Shown here: piece by piece, positions 42,317 through 49,397 of the stretch
Position numbering within the stretch: the stretch's first letter is position 1
Layout: every line of letters begins with the position of its first letter
Assembly (NCBI GenBank): GCA_964346445.1
Contig: CAYFUI010000001.1
Span: 1-52,760, forward strand
Direction of reading: 5' to 3'
DNA: 52,760 nucleotides
DNA from: JAGOZV01 sp964346445
GTDB lineage: Bacteria > Patescibacteriota > Saccharimonadia > Saccharimonadales > Saccharimonadaceae
Translations under genes and position numbers: made by a program
The notes under the pieces: generated by a model
Told to the model about the DNA's origin: nothing
Database searches by the model: none
Seen by the model: only the letters and a program-made list of their open reading frames with translations

Positions 42317-42676
42317 TTATTTTGTTGTCTTTTTAGCAGGAGCCTTCTTGGTAGGCTGTTTTGTGGTATCTTTTTTAATGGCTTTTTTAGGAGCTTCTTT
42401 ATTAGCTGTCTTTTTAGGTGCAGTTTTTAACTTTACACCTTCTTCTTTAGCAATCCGGGATAGCCTTTGCTTACGCCTAGCTACCGTATTCTTTTTTAAC
42501 AACCCTTTTTTAACCGCTTTATCTAGTTCACTTTGAGCAGTGGCTAGTGTTTCAGCCGATGGGTCTGCCAAAAAGGCTTTAGTAGCAGTTTTTATGCTAC
42601 GTTTTGTCTCAATGTTACGTTCTCGACGCTTTTCGGCTTGCTTAGCCCGCTTTGTGGCGCTTTTAATGATTGGCAT
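42317..42676 (-). CDS. rpsT: 30S ribosomal protein bS20 with Lys/Ala/Pro tail
   Basis: A 119-residue bS20, a helical protein of the small subunit body binding 16S rRNA. The core (about 1-84) is standard: MPIIKSATKRAKQAEKRRE, KRSIKTATKAF, ALDKAVKKG-type LDKAVKKGLLKKNTVARRKQRLSR. A C-terminal extension of about 35 residues of KTAPKK/APKK/PTKKAPAKK repeats is not found in ordinary bS20 (about 87). AGAGGAA precedes the ATG, with a promoter at 42736-42764 on the minus strand. Confidence 0.93.
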   Translation of the reverse strand: MPIIKSATKRAKQAEKRRERNIETKRSIKTATKAFLADPSAETLATAQSELDKAVKKGLLKKNTVARRKQRLSRIAKEEGVKLKTAPKKTANKEAPKKAIKKDTTKQPTKKAPAKKTTK

Positions 42677-42735
42677 TTAATTCCTCTACAACTTCCTCTT
42701 ATGTTTTATTAAACTATTAACTTAATCAAGATTAA

Positions 42736-42764
42736 ATTATAGCGTAAACTGGGGTAAAAGTAAA
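42736..42764 (-). promoter_or_regulatory. Promoter of rpsT
   Basis: On the minus strand, TTTACT (42759-42764), 17-bp spacer, TATAAT (42736-42741), giving a leader of about 55 nt. Confidence 0.6.
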
Positions 42765-42771
42765 GCCCCTA

Positions 42772-42801
42772 TTGACTTTATAGGGTGATGTGTGTTATGT
42801 T
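42772..42801 (+). promoter_or_regulatory. Promoter of the degenerate DHH gene
   Basis: TTGACT (42772-42777), 18-bp spacer, TATGTT (42796-42801) with a TG-containing extension. It drives the gene at 42829 divergently from rpsT. Confidence 0.45.
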
Positions 42802-42828
42802 GGTTATGATTAAAAGAGAAAAATAAAA

Positions 42829-44853
42829 ATGGCACAACCAAAAATAATAAAAAAGAAAAGCGACAATAGCGATAAGGAAAACTTAGCACCAGCTAACGAA
42901 GCAAGGTTGAAGCTAGTTGACGAGATCCAAAAGAATAGTAATATTTTAATTACTGTTTCACGAAACCCTTCGGTTGATGCTTTGTCGGCCGCACTTGGGC
43001 TGACCGCTATTATCGACAAAATGGGGAAGCACGGAACGGCTATCTTTAGCGGTAAAGTACCACCAGCAATTACTTTCTTGAATCCTGATAAAATTTTTGA
43101 AGATACGGCCGATAGTTTACGAGATTTTATAATAGCCTTGAGCCGTGATAAAGCAGACCACTTAAGATATAAGGTGGATGGCGATGTCGTTAAGATATTC
43201 GTTACTCCTTATAAAACAGTTATCACAGAAAAAGACTTGGAGTTTAGCCAAGGCGATTACAACGTTGAGCTGGTAATTGCTTTAGGTGTAGAAAGCCAAA
43301 AAGATTTAGATGTCGCACTAGCTGCTCATGGAAAAATTCTACATGATGCTACTGTCACAACAATAAATGTAGGTGAAGAGCAGAGTAAGCTTGGTTTAAT
43401 AAATGTTAATGCTACAGAAGCTAGCAGCTTAAGCGAGGTTGTAGCAGAGATCGGTGAAGAGTTAGAAAATGACGAAGAAGAAGCATTAGTTGATGACCAA
43501 ATTGCTACTGCTTTAATGACAGGGATTGTTTCGACAACCGACCGCTTTAGTAATGAAAGGACCACATCCCGCACTCTCGCCATAGCAGCTAATTTAATGA
43601 CGGCCGGCGCAGACCAACAGTTAATTACTAAAAAACTGGAAGAGGCGGCAGAGCGCAAGAAAGCGCTAAAGGAGAAACGGACAAAACAGGCGGCCCCTAA
43701 GCCGGCGCAGCCAGCAAGCACCACTGAAACTGATGATAATCCCGAAACAGCTTTACCTCCAGCCACGGCTGGTGCCGATGGTTCTCTTAGCATTAATCAT
43801 CAGCAAGAAGTTGGTAAGTCACGGCTGGTCATTAGTACTCTAGCGCCCGAAGATGAACTAGTAAAGGACGAAAGTATTCATGTTTCACAAGAAGACGAAG
43901 AGCGGGTGCCAACCGCTACCGAGATTCTAAGTAAATTAGCAAATAAAGAAGGTAGTGAAGACGAGGCTGTCACAGCGGTTAATGAAAAGGAAACTGCCGA
44001 ACTTGATATTACTCCTACACCACAGGTTAAAGTTAAAAAGAGTAGAGCTATAGATACCGATTCGTCTATAGAGAGTGCGGTCACATCTCCTAAAGAGAGG
44101 GTGTATTTACAAAAAGCCGAAGAGGAGTTGACTACCCTTGAAGGGAATAAACAGGCAATTGGTTCGAGTAGTGACAAGGAGCAAGATGCACCAATCTTAA
44201 ACCGTGTTTCGTCTGAGCAGTCGCCATCCATGGGGGCGGCACCACTGAAGAATGAAGAACATCGGGATAAGACCCTTGAACCCATAAACCAGATTGATCC
44301 TATGGCGCCTCCAGTTGTTGATCCACCGGCTGCTGATGGTGAGCTGCCACAATTTAATGTAGACCAATCGGCTGAAGCAATTTTACAAGCTGCATTGAAT
44401 ACTGCAGTCCCGGCCTCAGATTTACCTCAACCTACGATAGAGGAGTTAAGCCAGCAGGCGCAAGCTGTAGCACCTGCTTCTGCGCCCCTACCAGACTTTT
44501 CAACTTTAACACCTCCGCCTCCACCACCGCCACCAGCTGCAGACTTTTCTGCTCCACCACCCCCATTGCCAGACTTTTCAACCTTGACCCCACCACAGCA
44601 ACATGAAGGAGTAGCCGAGCCAGTGGGTGTGGCTGGTGTGTCATCACAGGCAACGCCAGAAGCGCCTTCAGCCGCTAGCACTCTTCCGCCGCTAGAGACG
44701 CCCCCGCCAGTCCAGCAAACATCAGACTTGTCGCAGAATCCTGACCCAGTTCTCTCAACGCTTCCACCAGAAGATATGATTTTGGCAGGAAGTGTTCAAC
44801 AGCAAGGGAATGAACCAAGTGACCCTTCACAGTTCAGAATCCCTGGACAGTAA
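42829..44853 (+). CDS. Degenerate DHH-family protein with Pro-rich tail
   Basis: A 674-residue protein. Residues about 25-290 follow the DHH/DHHA1 phosphoesterase layout: ILITVSRNPSVDALSAALGL (normally a DxDAxGS site), a central strand TVTTINVGEEQSKLGLINV where the family has IDHH, ASSLSEVVAEI, and ATALMTGIVSTTDRFSNERTTSRTL. The DHH triad and other metal ligands are mostly absent, so it is probably catalytically dead and may bind a ligand or scaffold. Residues about 290-674 are low complexity: charged, then very Pro-rich with two related PLPDFSTLTPP repeats. No ribosome-binding site is obvious. truB begins inside its end. Confidence 0.7.
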   Translation: MAQPKIIKKKSDNSDKENLAPANEARLKLVDEIQKNSNILITVSRNPSVDALSAALGLTAIIDKMGKHGTAIFSGKVPPAITFLNPDKIFEDTADSLRDFIIALSRDKADHLRYKVDGDVVKIFVTPYKTVITEKDLEFSQGDYNVELVIALGVESQKDLDVALAAHGKILHDATVTTINVGEEQSKLGLINVNATEASSLSEVVAEIGEELENDEEEALVDDQIATALMTGIVSTTDRFSNERTTSRTLAIAANLMTAGADQQLITKKLEEAAERKKALKEKRTKQAAPKPAQPASTTETDDNPETALPPATAGADGSLSINHQQEVGKSRLVISTLAPEDELVKDESIHVSQEDEERVPTATEILSKLANKEGSEDEAVTAVNEKETAELDITPTPQVKVKKSRAIDTDSSIESAVTSPKERVYLQKAEEELTTLEGNKQAIGSSSDKEQDAPILNRVSSEQSPSMGAAPLKNEEHRDKTLEPINQIDPMAPPVVDPPAADGELPQFNVDQSAEAILQAALNTAVPASDLPQPTIEELSQQAQAVAPASAPLPDFSTLTPPPPPPPPAADFSAPPPPLPDFSTLTPPQQHEGVAEPVGVAGVSSQATPEAPSAASTLPPLETPPPVQQTSDLSQNPDPVLSTLPPEDMILAGSVQQQGNEPSDPSQFRIPGQ

Positions 44854-45511
44854 GCCCGACGGAATTATTCTTGTAGATAAGCCAGGCAATATGACAAGCT
44901 TTGGTGTGGTAGCCAGGGTGCGCCGTGTTTTGTCGCAAAAACATGGTAAGCGTATAAAAGTGGGGCATACTGGCACCCTTGACCCTTTTGCTACAGGCCT
45001 AATCATCCTTACAGTGGGTAGTGAGTGTAAGAAGGCACAATTTTATTCGAAAAAAGATAAGATATACCAGGCAAAAATAAAATTAGGTGAAACTAGTAGT
45101 ACTGGAGATCCTGAAGGTGTCATAACCAAGGAGTCTTCGCCAGCTATGCCAAGCTTGAAGCAGGTTGAGCAGGCCCTTAAGCAGTTTGAGGGTATTATCT
45201 CACAAACCCCACCTATTTATAGTGCTATTAAGATTGATGGACAGCGTGCCTATAAATTAGCCAGGGCGGGCAAAGAGGTGGAGATGCCAAGCAGGCAAGT
45301 CCAAGTTTTTTATATAAAACTATTAAATTACAAATATCCTTATTTAGAAATAGAAGTGAAAGTGTCTAGTGGCACTTATATTAGAAGTTTAGCTGAGGAT
45401 ATTGGGTTAGCACTTAATACCGGGGCACACTGCACGGAGCTTAGGCGTCTAGCAGTAGGGGAGTGGCAAGTGTCAGATGCATTAGCTCTCAGGGACATCA
45501 TGTCCCAGTAG
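44810..45511 (+). CDS. truB: tRNA pseudouridine-55 synthase
   Basis: TruB converts U55 of the tRNA T-loop to pseudouridine. The 233-residue product has GIILVDKPGNMTSFGVV, catalytic Asp58 in GHTGTLDPFATGLII, QTPPIYSAIKIDGQRAYKLAR, and SSGTYIRSLAEDIG. It lacks a PUA domain, as many small TruB proteins do. The start is uncertain: ATG 44810 has AAGGG just upstream, while a GTG at 44792 is also in frame; both lie inside the preceding gene in another frame. Its end overlaps the convergent VirB6/TrbL-like gene by 30 bp. Confidence 0.93.
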   Translation: MNQVTLHSSESLDSKPDGIILVDKPGNMTSFGVVARVRRVLSQKHGKRIKVGHTGTLDPFATGLIILTVGSECKKAQFYSKKDKIYQAKIKLGETSSTGDPEGVITKESSPAMPSLKQVEQALKQFEGIISQTPPIYSAIKIDGQRAYKLARAGKEVEMPSRQVQVFYIKLLNYKYPYLEIEVKVSSGTYIRSLAEDIGLALNTGAHCTELRRLAVGEWQVSDALALRDIMSQ

Positions 45512-48178
45512 TCTATTAATTGCATCTATAGTTGAATCGGATGCCCGGCTGGTGATATTATCATTTTTACCAGTTTTATACAGTATCTTTTGAAGAGATG
45601 AAGCTCCCTGGTAGAACTTCTGGAGGTCTTCTGGGCTAGTAGCGTATTGCGCTGCATCTTGGATGACTTGGGAGGCAATATCTATAGCCACAGCATCATT
45701 AAGGAACCACTGTTCGGCCTTAAAGCGTCCGCCCTTAATGTGGTCGAATGCTAAGGAGCGAAGGGTGGCATCATCATAGATTGCCCCACGGTTAACCTTA
45801 TCCATGGAGACACCAGCCAGCCAGGCTATTGAATTGGCGACCCCTGTCTTGGCCATGTAATCAGAAATTTCGGTTCTTAGGTCATAATTAGTACCGGTAG
45901 TCAGGGTGTCTGGGTTAATACCACTACTTTTTATAATATCTAATTTATCCTGGGCAGAACCTTTAGAGAACTGCATTTCCACTGCCGCTGACCTTAGGAA
46001 AGAATCCGTTTCAGCGTTAAAGGTATAGTCTATTTTATTACCCTGCACATCGGTGGTACTAGAGGTTGTAATGCCTCCCATGGCTAGTTCTTGGCGCTGT
46101 TCACCGTTAAGACTAAAGTAGTCAATAAGCTTAGCCCGCTCCGCAGTGAGCTTGCCGTCATGCTCGTTTTGGACGGCCACCGCTGACGCCAAGGACGAGT
46201 CTGCGCCAAAGTACGTATCGGCACCACCAGCATATGTGCGTAGTGGCTGCCCGTCTATAGTGGCTTGGTTTCGCAATAACGCGTCTGAGATATTAGCATG
46301 TTGCATACGCTCTGAGTTCCTTTTTGCCATAGCCGTTAGCGCAAGGTCACGACTAGCTTTCTCGCTGCCACTCGCTAAAGATGAAAGAGATGGGTTTCGT
46401 GACGTGTCGCCAGCCGCTAAGCGTTCATAAACGTTATCAAGTTTAAGGGCTTGCACCTCGGCTTGCTTAGAGTGCTGTCTCGTGGCCATTTCTTGCTTTA
46501 GCAGCCCTTCATTGTGGTAAACCTTCTTTTTTAGATCACGGTCTAATACAGCCTCTGCACCCTTAAGTGCTTGTTCGCTTTGATAGGCGGCTTCATGGAC
46601 ACTTCTATATTTCTTCGTACCTTTATACTGCGCATCCGCCATTTTTTCATAACCGCTGGTTTGGTCACTTATGCGCCGTCCACGGTAGTTTAACCTTCTG
46701 GCGGCCGAACGCACTGGTGTGCGTTTGCTGGGGCTTAACCTGTCTCCTTTATAGTTATAACCAGCCAAGCTGCGTTGTTGGTGGTACTTAGCCTGCTTGT
46801 CGGTAAAGCCTTTGGTTTGGGCGATAGCTTTTTGTTTCTGGCTGTTTAGCATGGCTCCAATCTTGCCCAAGTAGCTGCCACTTAACTTTAGGACGAATGG
46901 TGCTAGGACTAAGGGCGCTACTTGTACCGCCATGCCTAAAATGGCCACGTTTAATGTGGTGGCGTTTTGTATAATTAAGCCACCAGCAAGCTGTGCTCCT
47001 CCGAATAATAACGAAATGGCCGGAAAGAATACCAACATGGTCATAAAGAGGCTATACCACTTTTTATATAAATTTTCTGTATTAGGTAAGATGCGGGCCG
47101 TGAAGGCGAGTGGCGCAAGAATTATAAGGACAACGATTAATGCTTGACGAGCGGCAAATATGACAATCACTACCACCGCCGCTAAGATTAATCCAAGGAG
47201 TATAGGAAGTAAGAGCCATAGGGCTGCTAGTACACTACCGCCACTGGCTCCCAGAATAGATAAACCTCCTAGAACTGCCGCACCACCTATAGCCCCTCCC
47301 GATAAAATATATTGGCTAAGGCTGGCCCAGCTACCAAGCTGTTCTTGGTTTTCAGGCGTAAAGGTAAAAAGATCATCTCTTAAGGTTAGGAAGAAATCTT
47401 GCAAGGCATAGCCTACAATGTTAGAGAGGTCTACAGCTAAGGCTGAAATAAGCCATGATAAGTTCATTAGAATTGCGCCTACAACTAAACCTGGTAGAAG
47501 GCGCTTAATACCATAATTACTTACCCCAAAACTTGTAAGCTGCGAATAAATAATAACAATAAAAACAATAATAAAAGCGATATTGGCTATTTGTCTTATG
47601 GCATTCCAAGCTTTATACAAGGAGTTGTCGGTATCGGTGACGTTAAGTGGCTGTACTTTTAAGAAGCCGGTTAAAATGCCGAATAGATGGTCCATGGCTG
47701 TAGCCATCATGTTAGTGACGGGGCATATCCACCAACCAACCCCTAACCCTACTTCGCATGATGTACCAACGATTTCTTGTGCGGGAAGCAAAAGGTTGCT
47801 TGCACTGGAGGGGTTGCTATATTCATTAGTAGACGGATTGTAAGTGAAAGTTTTCAATTGAGCAGGTGTATCTTCATCGTCATTTGTCGTGCCAGAGAAA
47901 TAAATTATTGATGCCTTTTTGCCATCAATGTGCGTGTAAAGAGAAGACCCCGCGGGTATACCGGGGGGTTGGGTGCCGTCAGCGGTGCCTGTTTCTATAT
48001 AATTTTTACCATCATAAGTGATTATGTTGTCTTGCCAGGAAATTTCGGGTTCTGCATGAGCCGGGATAGAGTTAACAAAGCCGAGTGCCAAGAAAAGGGC
48101 TACTATGCTAGCAAATACCAATTTAAAAATACTTCGCCGGTCCCTCCCATGCGAAGAGTTGTTGTTCGAACTCCACAT
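45482..48178 (-). CDS. VirB6/TrbL-like polytopic membrane protein
   Basis: An 898-residue protein. A signal peptide (VFASIVALFLALGFVNSIPAHA, cut near 42) leads to an extracytoplasmic region of about 120 residues, then seven or more hydrophobic helices from about 165 to 460 (for example IAFIIVFIVIIYSQLTSFGVSNYGIKRLLPGLVVGAILMNLSWLISALAV). A long soluble, Lys/Gln/Ala-rich C-terminal region of about 430 residues follows, beginning NSQKQKAIAQTKGFTDKQAKYHQQ. The layout resembles VirB6/TrbL inner-membrane channel components of type IV secretion systems, but no other T4SS gene is in the window. Its promoter is very strong and near-leaderless. Confidence 0.6.
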   Translation of the reverse strand: MWSSNNNSSHGRDRRSIFKLVFASIVALFLALGFVNSIPAHAEPEISWQDNIITYDGKNYIETGTADGTQPPGIPAGSSLYTHIDGKKASIIYFSGTTNDDEDTPAQLKTFTYNPSTNEYSNPSSASNLLLPAQEIVGTSCEVGLGVGWWICPVTNMMATAMDHLFGILTGFLKVQPLNVTDTDNSLYKAWNAIRQIANIAFIIVFIVIIYSQLTSFGVSNYGIKRLLPGLVVGAILMNLSWLISALAVDLSNIVGYALQDFFLTLRDDLFTFTPENQEQLGSWASLSQYILSGGAIGGAAVLGGLSILGASGGSVLAALWLLLPILLGLILAAVVVIVIFAARQALIVVLIILAPLAFTARILPNTENLYKKWYSLFMTMLVFFPAISLLFGGAQLAGGLIIQNATTLNVAILGMAVQVAPLVLAPFVLKLSGSYLGKIGAMLNSQKQKAIAQTKGFTDKQAKYHQQRSLAGYNYKGDRLSPSKRTPVRSAARRLNYRGRRISDQTSGYEKMADAQYKGTKKYRSVHEAAYQSEQALKGAEAVLDRDLKKKVYHNEGLLKQEMATRQHSKQAEVQALKLDNVYERLAAGDTSRNPSLSSLASGSEKASRDLALTAMAKRNSERMQHANISDALLRNQATIDGQPLRTYAGGADTYFGADSSLASAVAVQNEHDGKLTAERAKLIDYFSLNGEQRQELAMGGITTSSTTDVQGNKIDYTFNAETDSFLRSAAVEMQFSKGSAQDKLDIIKSSGINPDTLTTGTNYDLRTEISDYMAKTGVANSIAWLAGVSMDKVNRGAIYDDATLRSLAFDHIKGGRFKAEQWFLNDAVAIDIASQVIQDAAQYATSPEDLQKFYQGASSLQKILYKTGKNDNITSRASDSTIDAINRLLGHDVPES

Positions 48179-48187
48179 ACTGTTACT

Positions 48188-48216
48188 ATAATAGCACTAT
48201 TTGCACAAAATGTCAA
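48188..48216 (-). promoter_or_regulatory. Promoter of the VirB6/TrbL-like gene
   Basis: On the minus strand, TTGACA (48211-48216), 17-bp spacer, TATTAT (48188-48193), nine nt before the ATG at 48178. The leader would be at most two or three bases. The -35 and spacing are consensus. Confidence 0.75.
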
Positions 48217-48335
48217 TACATTCATAGGGGTTAATTAGTGTAGTTGATGTAACATTTTAAACGCATAATATACCGTCATTATTGGAGTATAAGACAGTTA
48301 AAAAATGGGCTACATTGTTTTTTAGCAAACCACTA

Positions 48336-48397
48336 CAACAGTTACAATCTGAAACCAGCTATCCCTACGGGCGCTCATGTTTCAGATTCTAATGTTG
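48336..48397. repeat. Hairpin repeat element, copy 1
   Basis: The inverted repeat AATCTGAAAC / GTTTCAGATT (48346-48355, 48379-48388) encloses a 23-nt loop containing CCCTACGGGCGCTCAT. Weaker outer pairing (CAACA with TGTTG) extends it to about 18 bp. A copy with nearly the same loop lies at 52626-52701. The surrounding 315-bp gap (48179-48493) otherwise holds only the two divergent promoters. Confidence 0.8.
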
Positions 48398-48455
48398 ATA
48401 GGGGTTTAGTTCTATCGAGATAGCGCTCTTATTTAGCTACTATTTTATTTGAATT

Positions 48456-48484
48456 TTGCATCCTTACTAGTTATCTGGTATAAT
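48456..48484 (+). promoter_or_regulatory. Promoter of rpsO
   Basis: TTGCAT (48456-48461), 17-bp spacer, TATAAT (48479-48484) with an extended TGG. The ATG at 48494 is nine nt downstream, so the leader would be about two to three nt. Confidence 0.75.
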
Positions 48485-48493
48485 ACCTAATCG

Positions 48494-48760
48494 ATGATTA
48501 CAAAAGAAGATAAAGCCAAGGCATTTGCTAAAACTCAACTACATAAGGATGATGTGGGTAGTGCGCATGCACAAGTTTCAGCTTTAACTGCACGCATTGC
48601 AGAGATTACTGAACACATGAAGTCCAACAAGCATGATTTTGCAGCGCGTCGTGGGCTATTGCAACTAGTAGGGCGTCGTAAAAAATTACTACGTTATGTA
48701 GAAAAGAAAGACTTTGATGCCTATAAAAAACTAATTGCAGACCTAGGGCTGCGCAAGTAG
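48494..48760 (+). CDS. rpsO: 30S ribosomal protein uS15
   Basis: An 88-residue uS15, a primary 16S rRNA binding protein of the platform. KDDVGSAHAQVSALTARIAEITEHMKSNKHDFAARRGLLQLVGRRKKLLRYV is the conserved region. The length is standard. It has no Shine-Dalgarno sequence, because the promoter -10 is nine bases from the start. A bidirectional terminator follows. In many bacteria rpsO sits directly before pnp; here a convergent cupin gene separates the two. Confidence 0.97.
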   Translation: MITKEDKAKAFAKTQLHKDDVGSAHAQVSALTARIAEITEHMKSNKHDFAARRGLLQLVGRRKKLLRYVEKKDFDAYKKLIADLGLRK

Positions 48761-48774
48761 TATTTTAGTAACCT

Positions 48775-48809
48775 AAAAATAGAGGTCCTATCTAGGGCCT
48801 CTATTTTTT
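48775..48809. terminator. Bidirectional terminator between rpsO and the cupin gene
   Basis: AAAAATAGAGG with CCTCTATTTTT forms a long stem with an inner CCTA/TAGG extension. T tracts occur on both strands, so it serves both convergent genes. Confidence 0.9.
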
Positions 48810-48825
48810 ATTCATCACTGAGCGC

Positions 48826-49242
48826 TTATTCTTCAGCCGCTGCTTCTGCTTCTTCTTTGGTGTTATGGATAGTGCCATGGGGATGTTCTGGCGGTGAGTA
48901 AATAGAATAAACCTTAAGCTGGCTGTTGCCCGTGTTTGTAATATTATGCCAGACACCGGCGGGCACAAGGACTGCGTCACCATCTTCGACGTCTTGCTCC
49001 ACGCTAAAATTATCTGGCGCGTCGCCCATCTGGACAAATCCAATACCACCTTCAATTCTTAAGAACTGGTCATGGTCATCATGGATTTCTAGCCCAATAT
49101 CATCTCCTGGTTCTATTGCCATAAGTGTGAGTTGAAAGTATTTTCCTGTCCACTTGACAACCCTAAACAGGCTATTTTCTTTTGTTGCCTCTTCTATATT
49201 AAAAACATACGGTTCCGGACCATAATCTTTTACGTCTGCCAT
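48826..49242 (-). CDS. Cupin-domain protein
   Basis: A 138-residue single-domain cupin. Motif 1 is GDDIGLEIHDDHDQFLRIEGG and motif 2 is DGDAVLVPAGVWHNITNTG. His, His, Asp/Gln and His are available as metal ligands. Members of this small group (often annotated as cupin or mannose-6-phosphate isomerase-like) have no agreed substrate. The C-terminus is Glu/Ala rich (KEEAEAAAEE). A strong AAAAGGAGGT site precedes the ATG. The gene is divergent from pnp and ends at a shared terminator with rpsO. Confidence 0.85.
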   Translation of the reverse strand: MADVKDYGPEPYVFNIEEATKENSLFRVVKWTGKYFQLTLMAIEPGDDIGLEIHDDHDQFLRIEGGIGFVQMGDAPDNFSVEQDVEDGDAVLVPAGVWHNITNTGNSQLKVYSIYSPPEHPHGTIHNTKEEAEAAAEE

Positions 49243-49290
49243 ATTGACCTCCTTTTGCTTATAACCTAATTATACTACATTGCCGTAGCG

Positions 49291-49299
49291 TGGTATAAT
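49291..49299 (+). promoter_or_regulatory. Extended -10 of pnp
   Basis: TGGTATAAT is a perfect extended -10 without a recognisable -35. The predicted leader to the ATG at 49398 is about 90 nt. Confidence 0.65.
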
Positions 49300-49314
49300 G
49301 AAAGTAGGCCATGG

Positions 49315-49367
49315 AATAAGTGGTGGATACGACTGTTTCGTTAAAATTTTCGTACCCGTTACTTATT
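49315..49367 (+). promoter_or_regulatory. Long hairpin in the pnp leader
   Basis: AATAAGTGGTGGATACG (49315-49331) pairs with CGTACCCGTTACTTATT (49351-49367) over 17 positions, with wobble pairs and one mismatch, around a 19-nt loop. It sits between the pnp promoter and its ribosome-binding site. Confidence 0.6.
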
Positions 49368-49397
49368 TTGTAGTAAGTGGCTAAGAAAAGGAGAGAT

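Noticed and set aside
43326..43793. Long minus-strand open frames (43326-43793, 43878-44285, 44427-44681) opposite the DHH-like gene
   Set aside because: Their Ser/Ala/Gly-rich composition mirrors the Glu- and Pro-rich coding strand, and they have no start signals.
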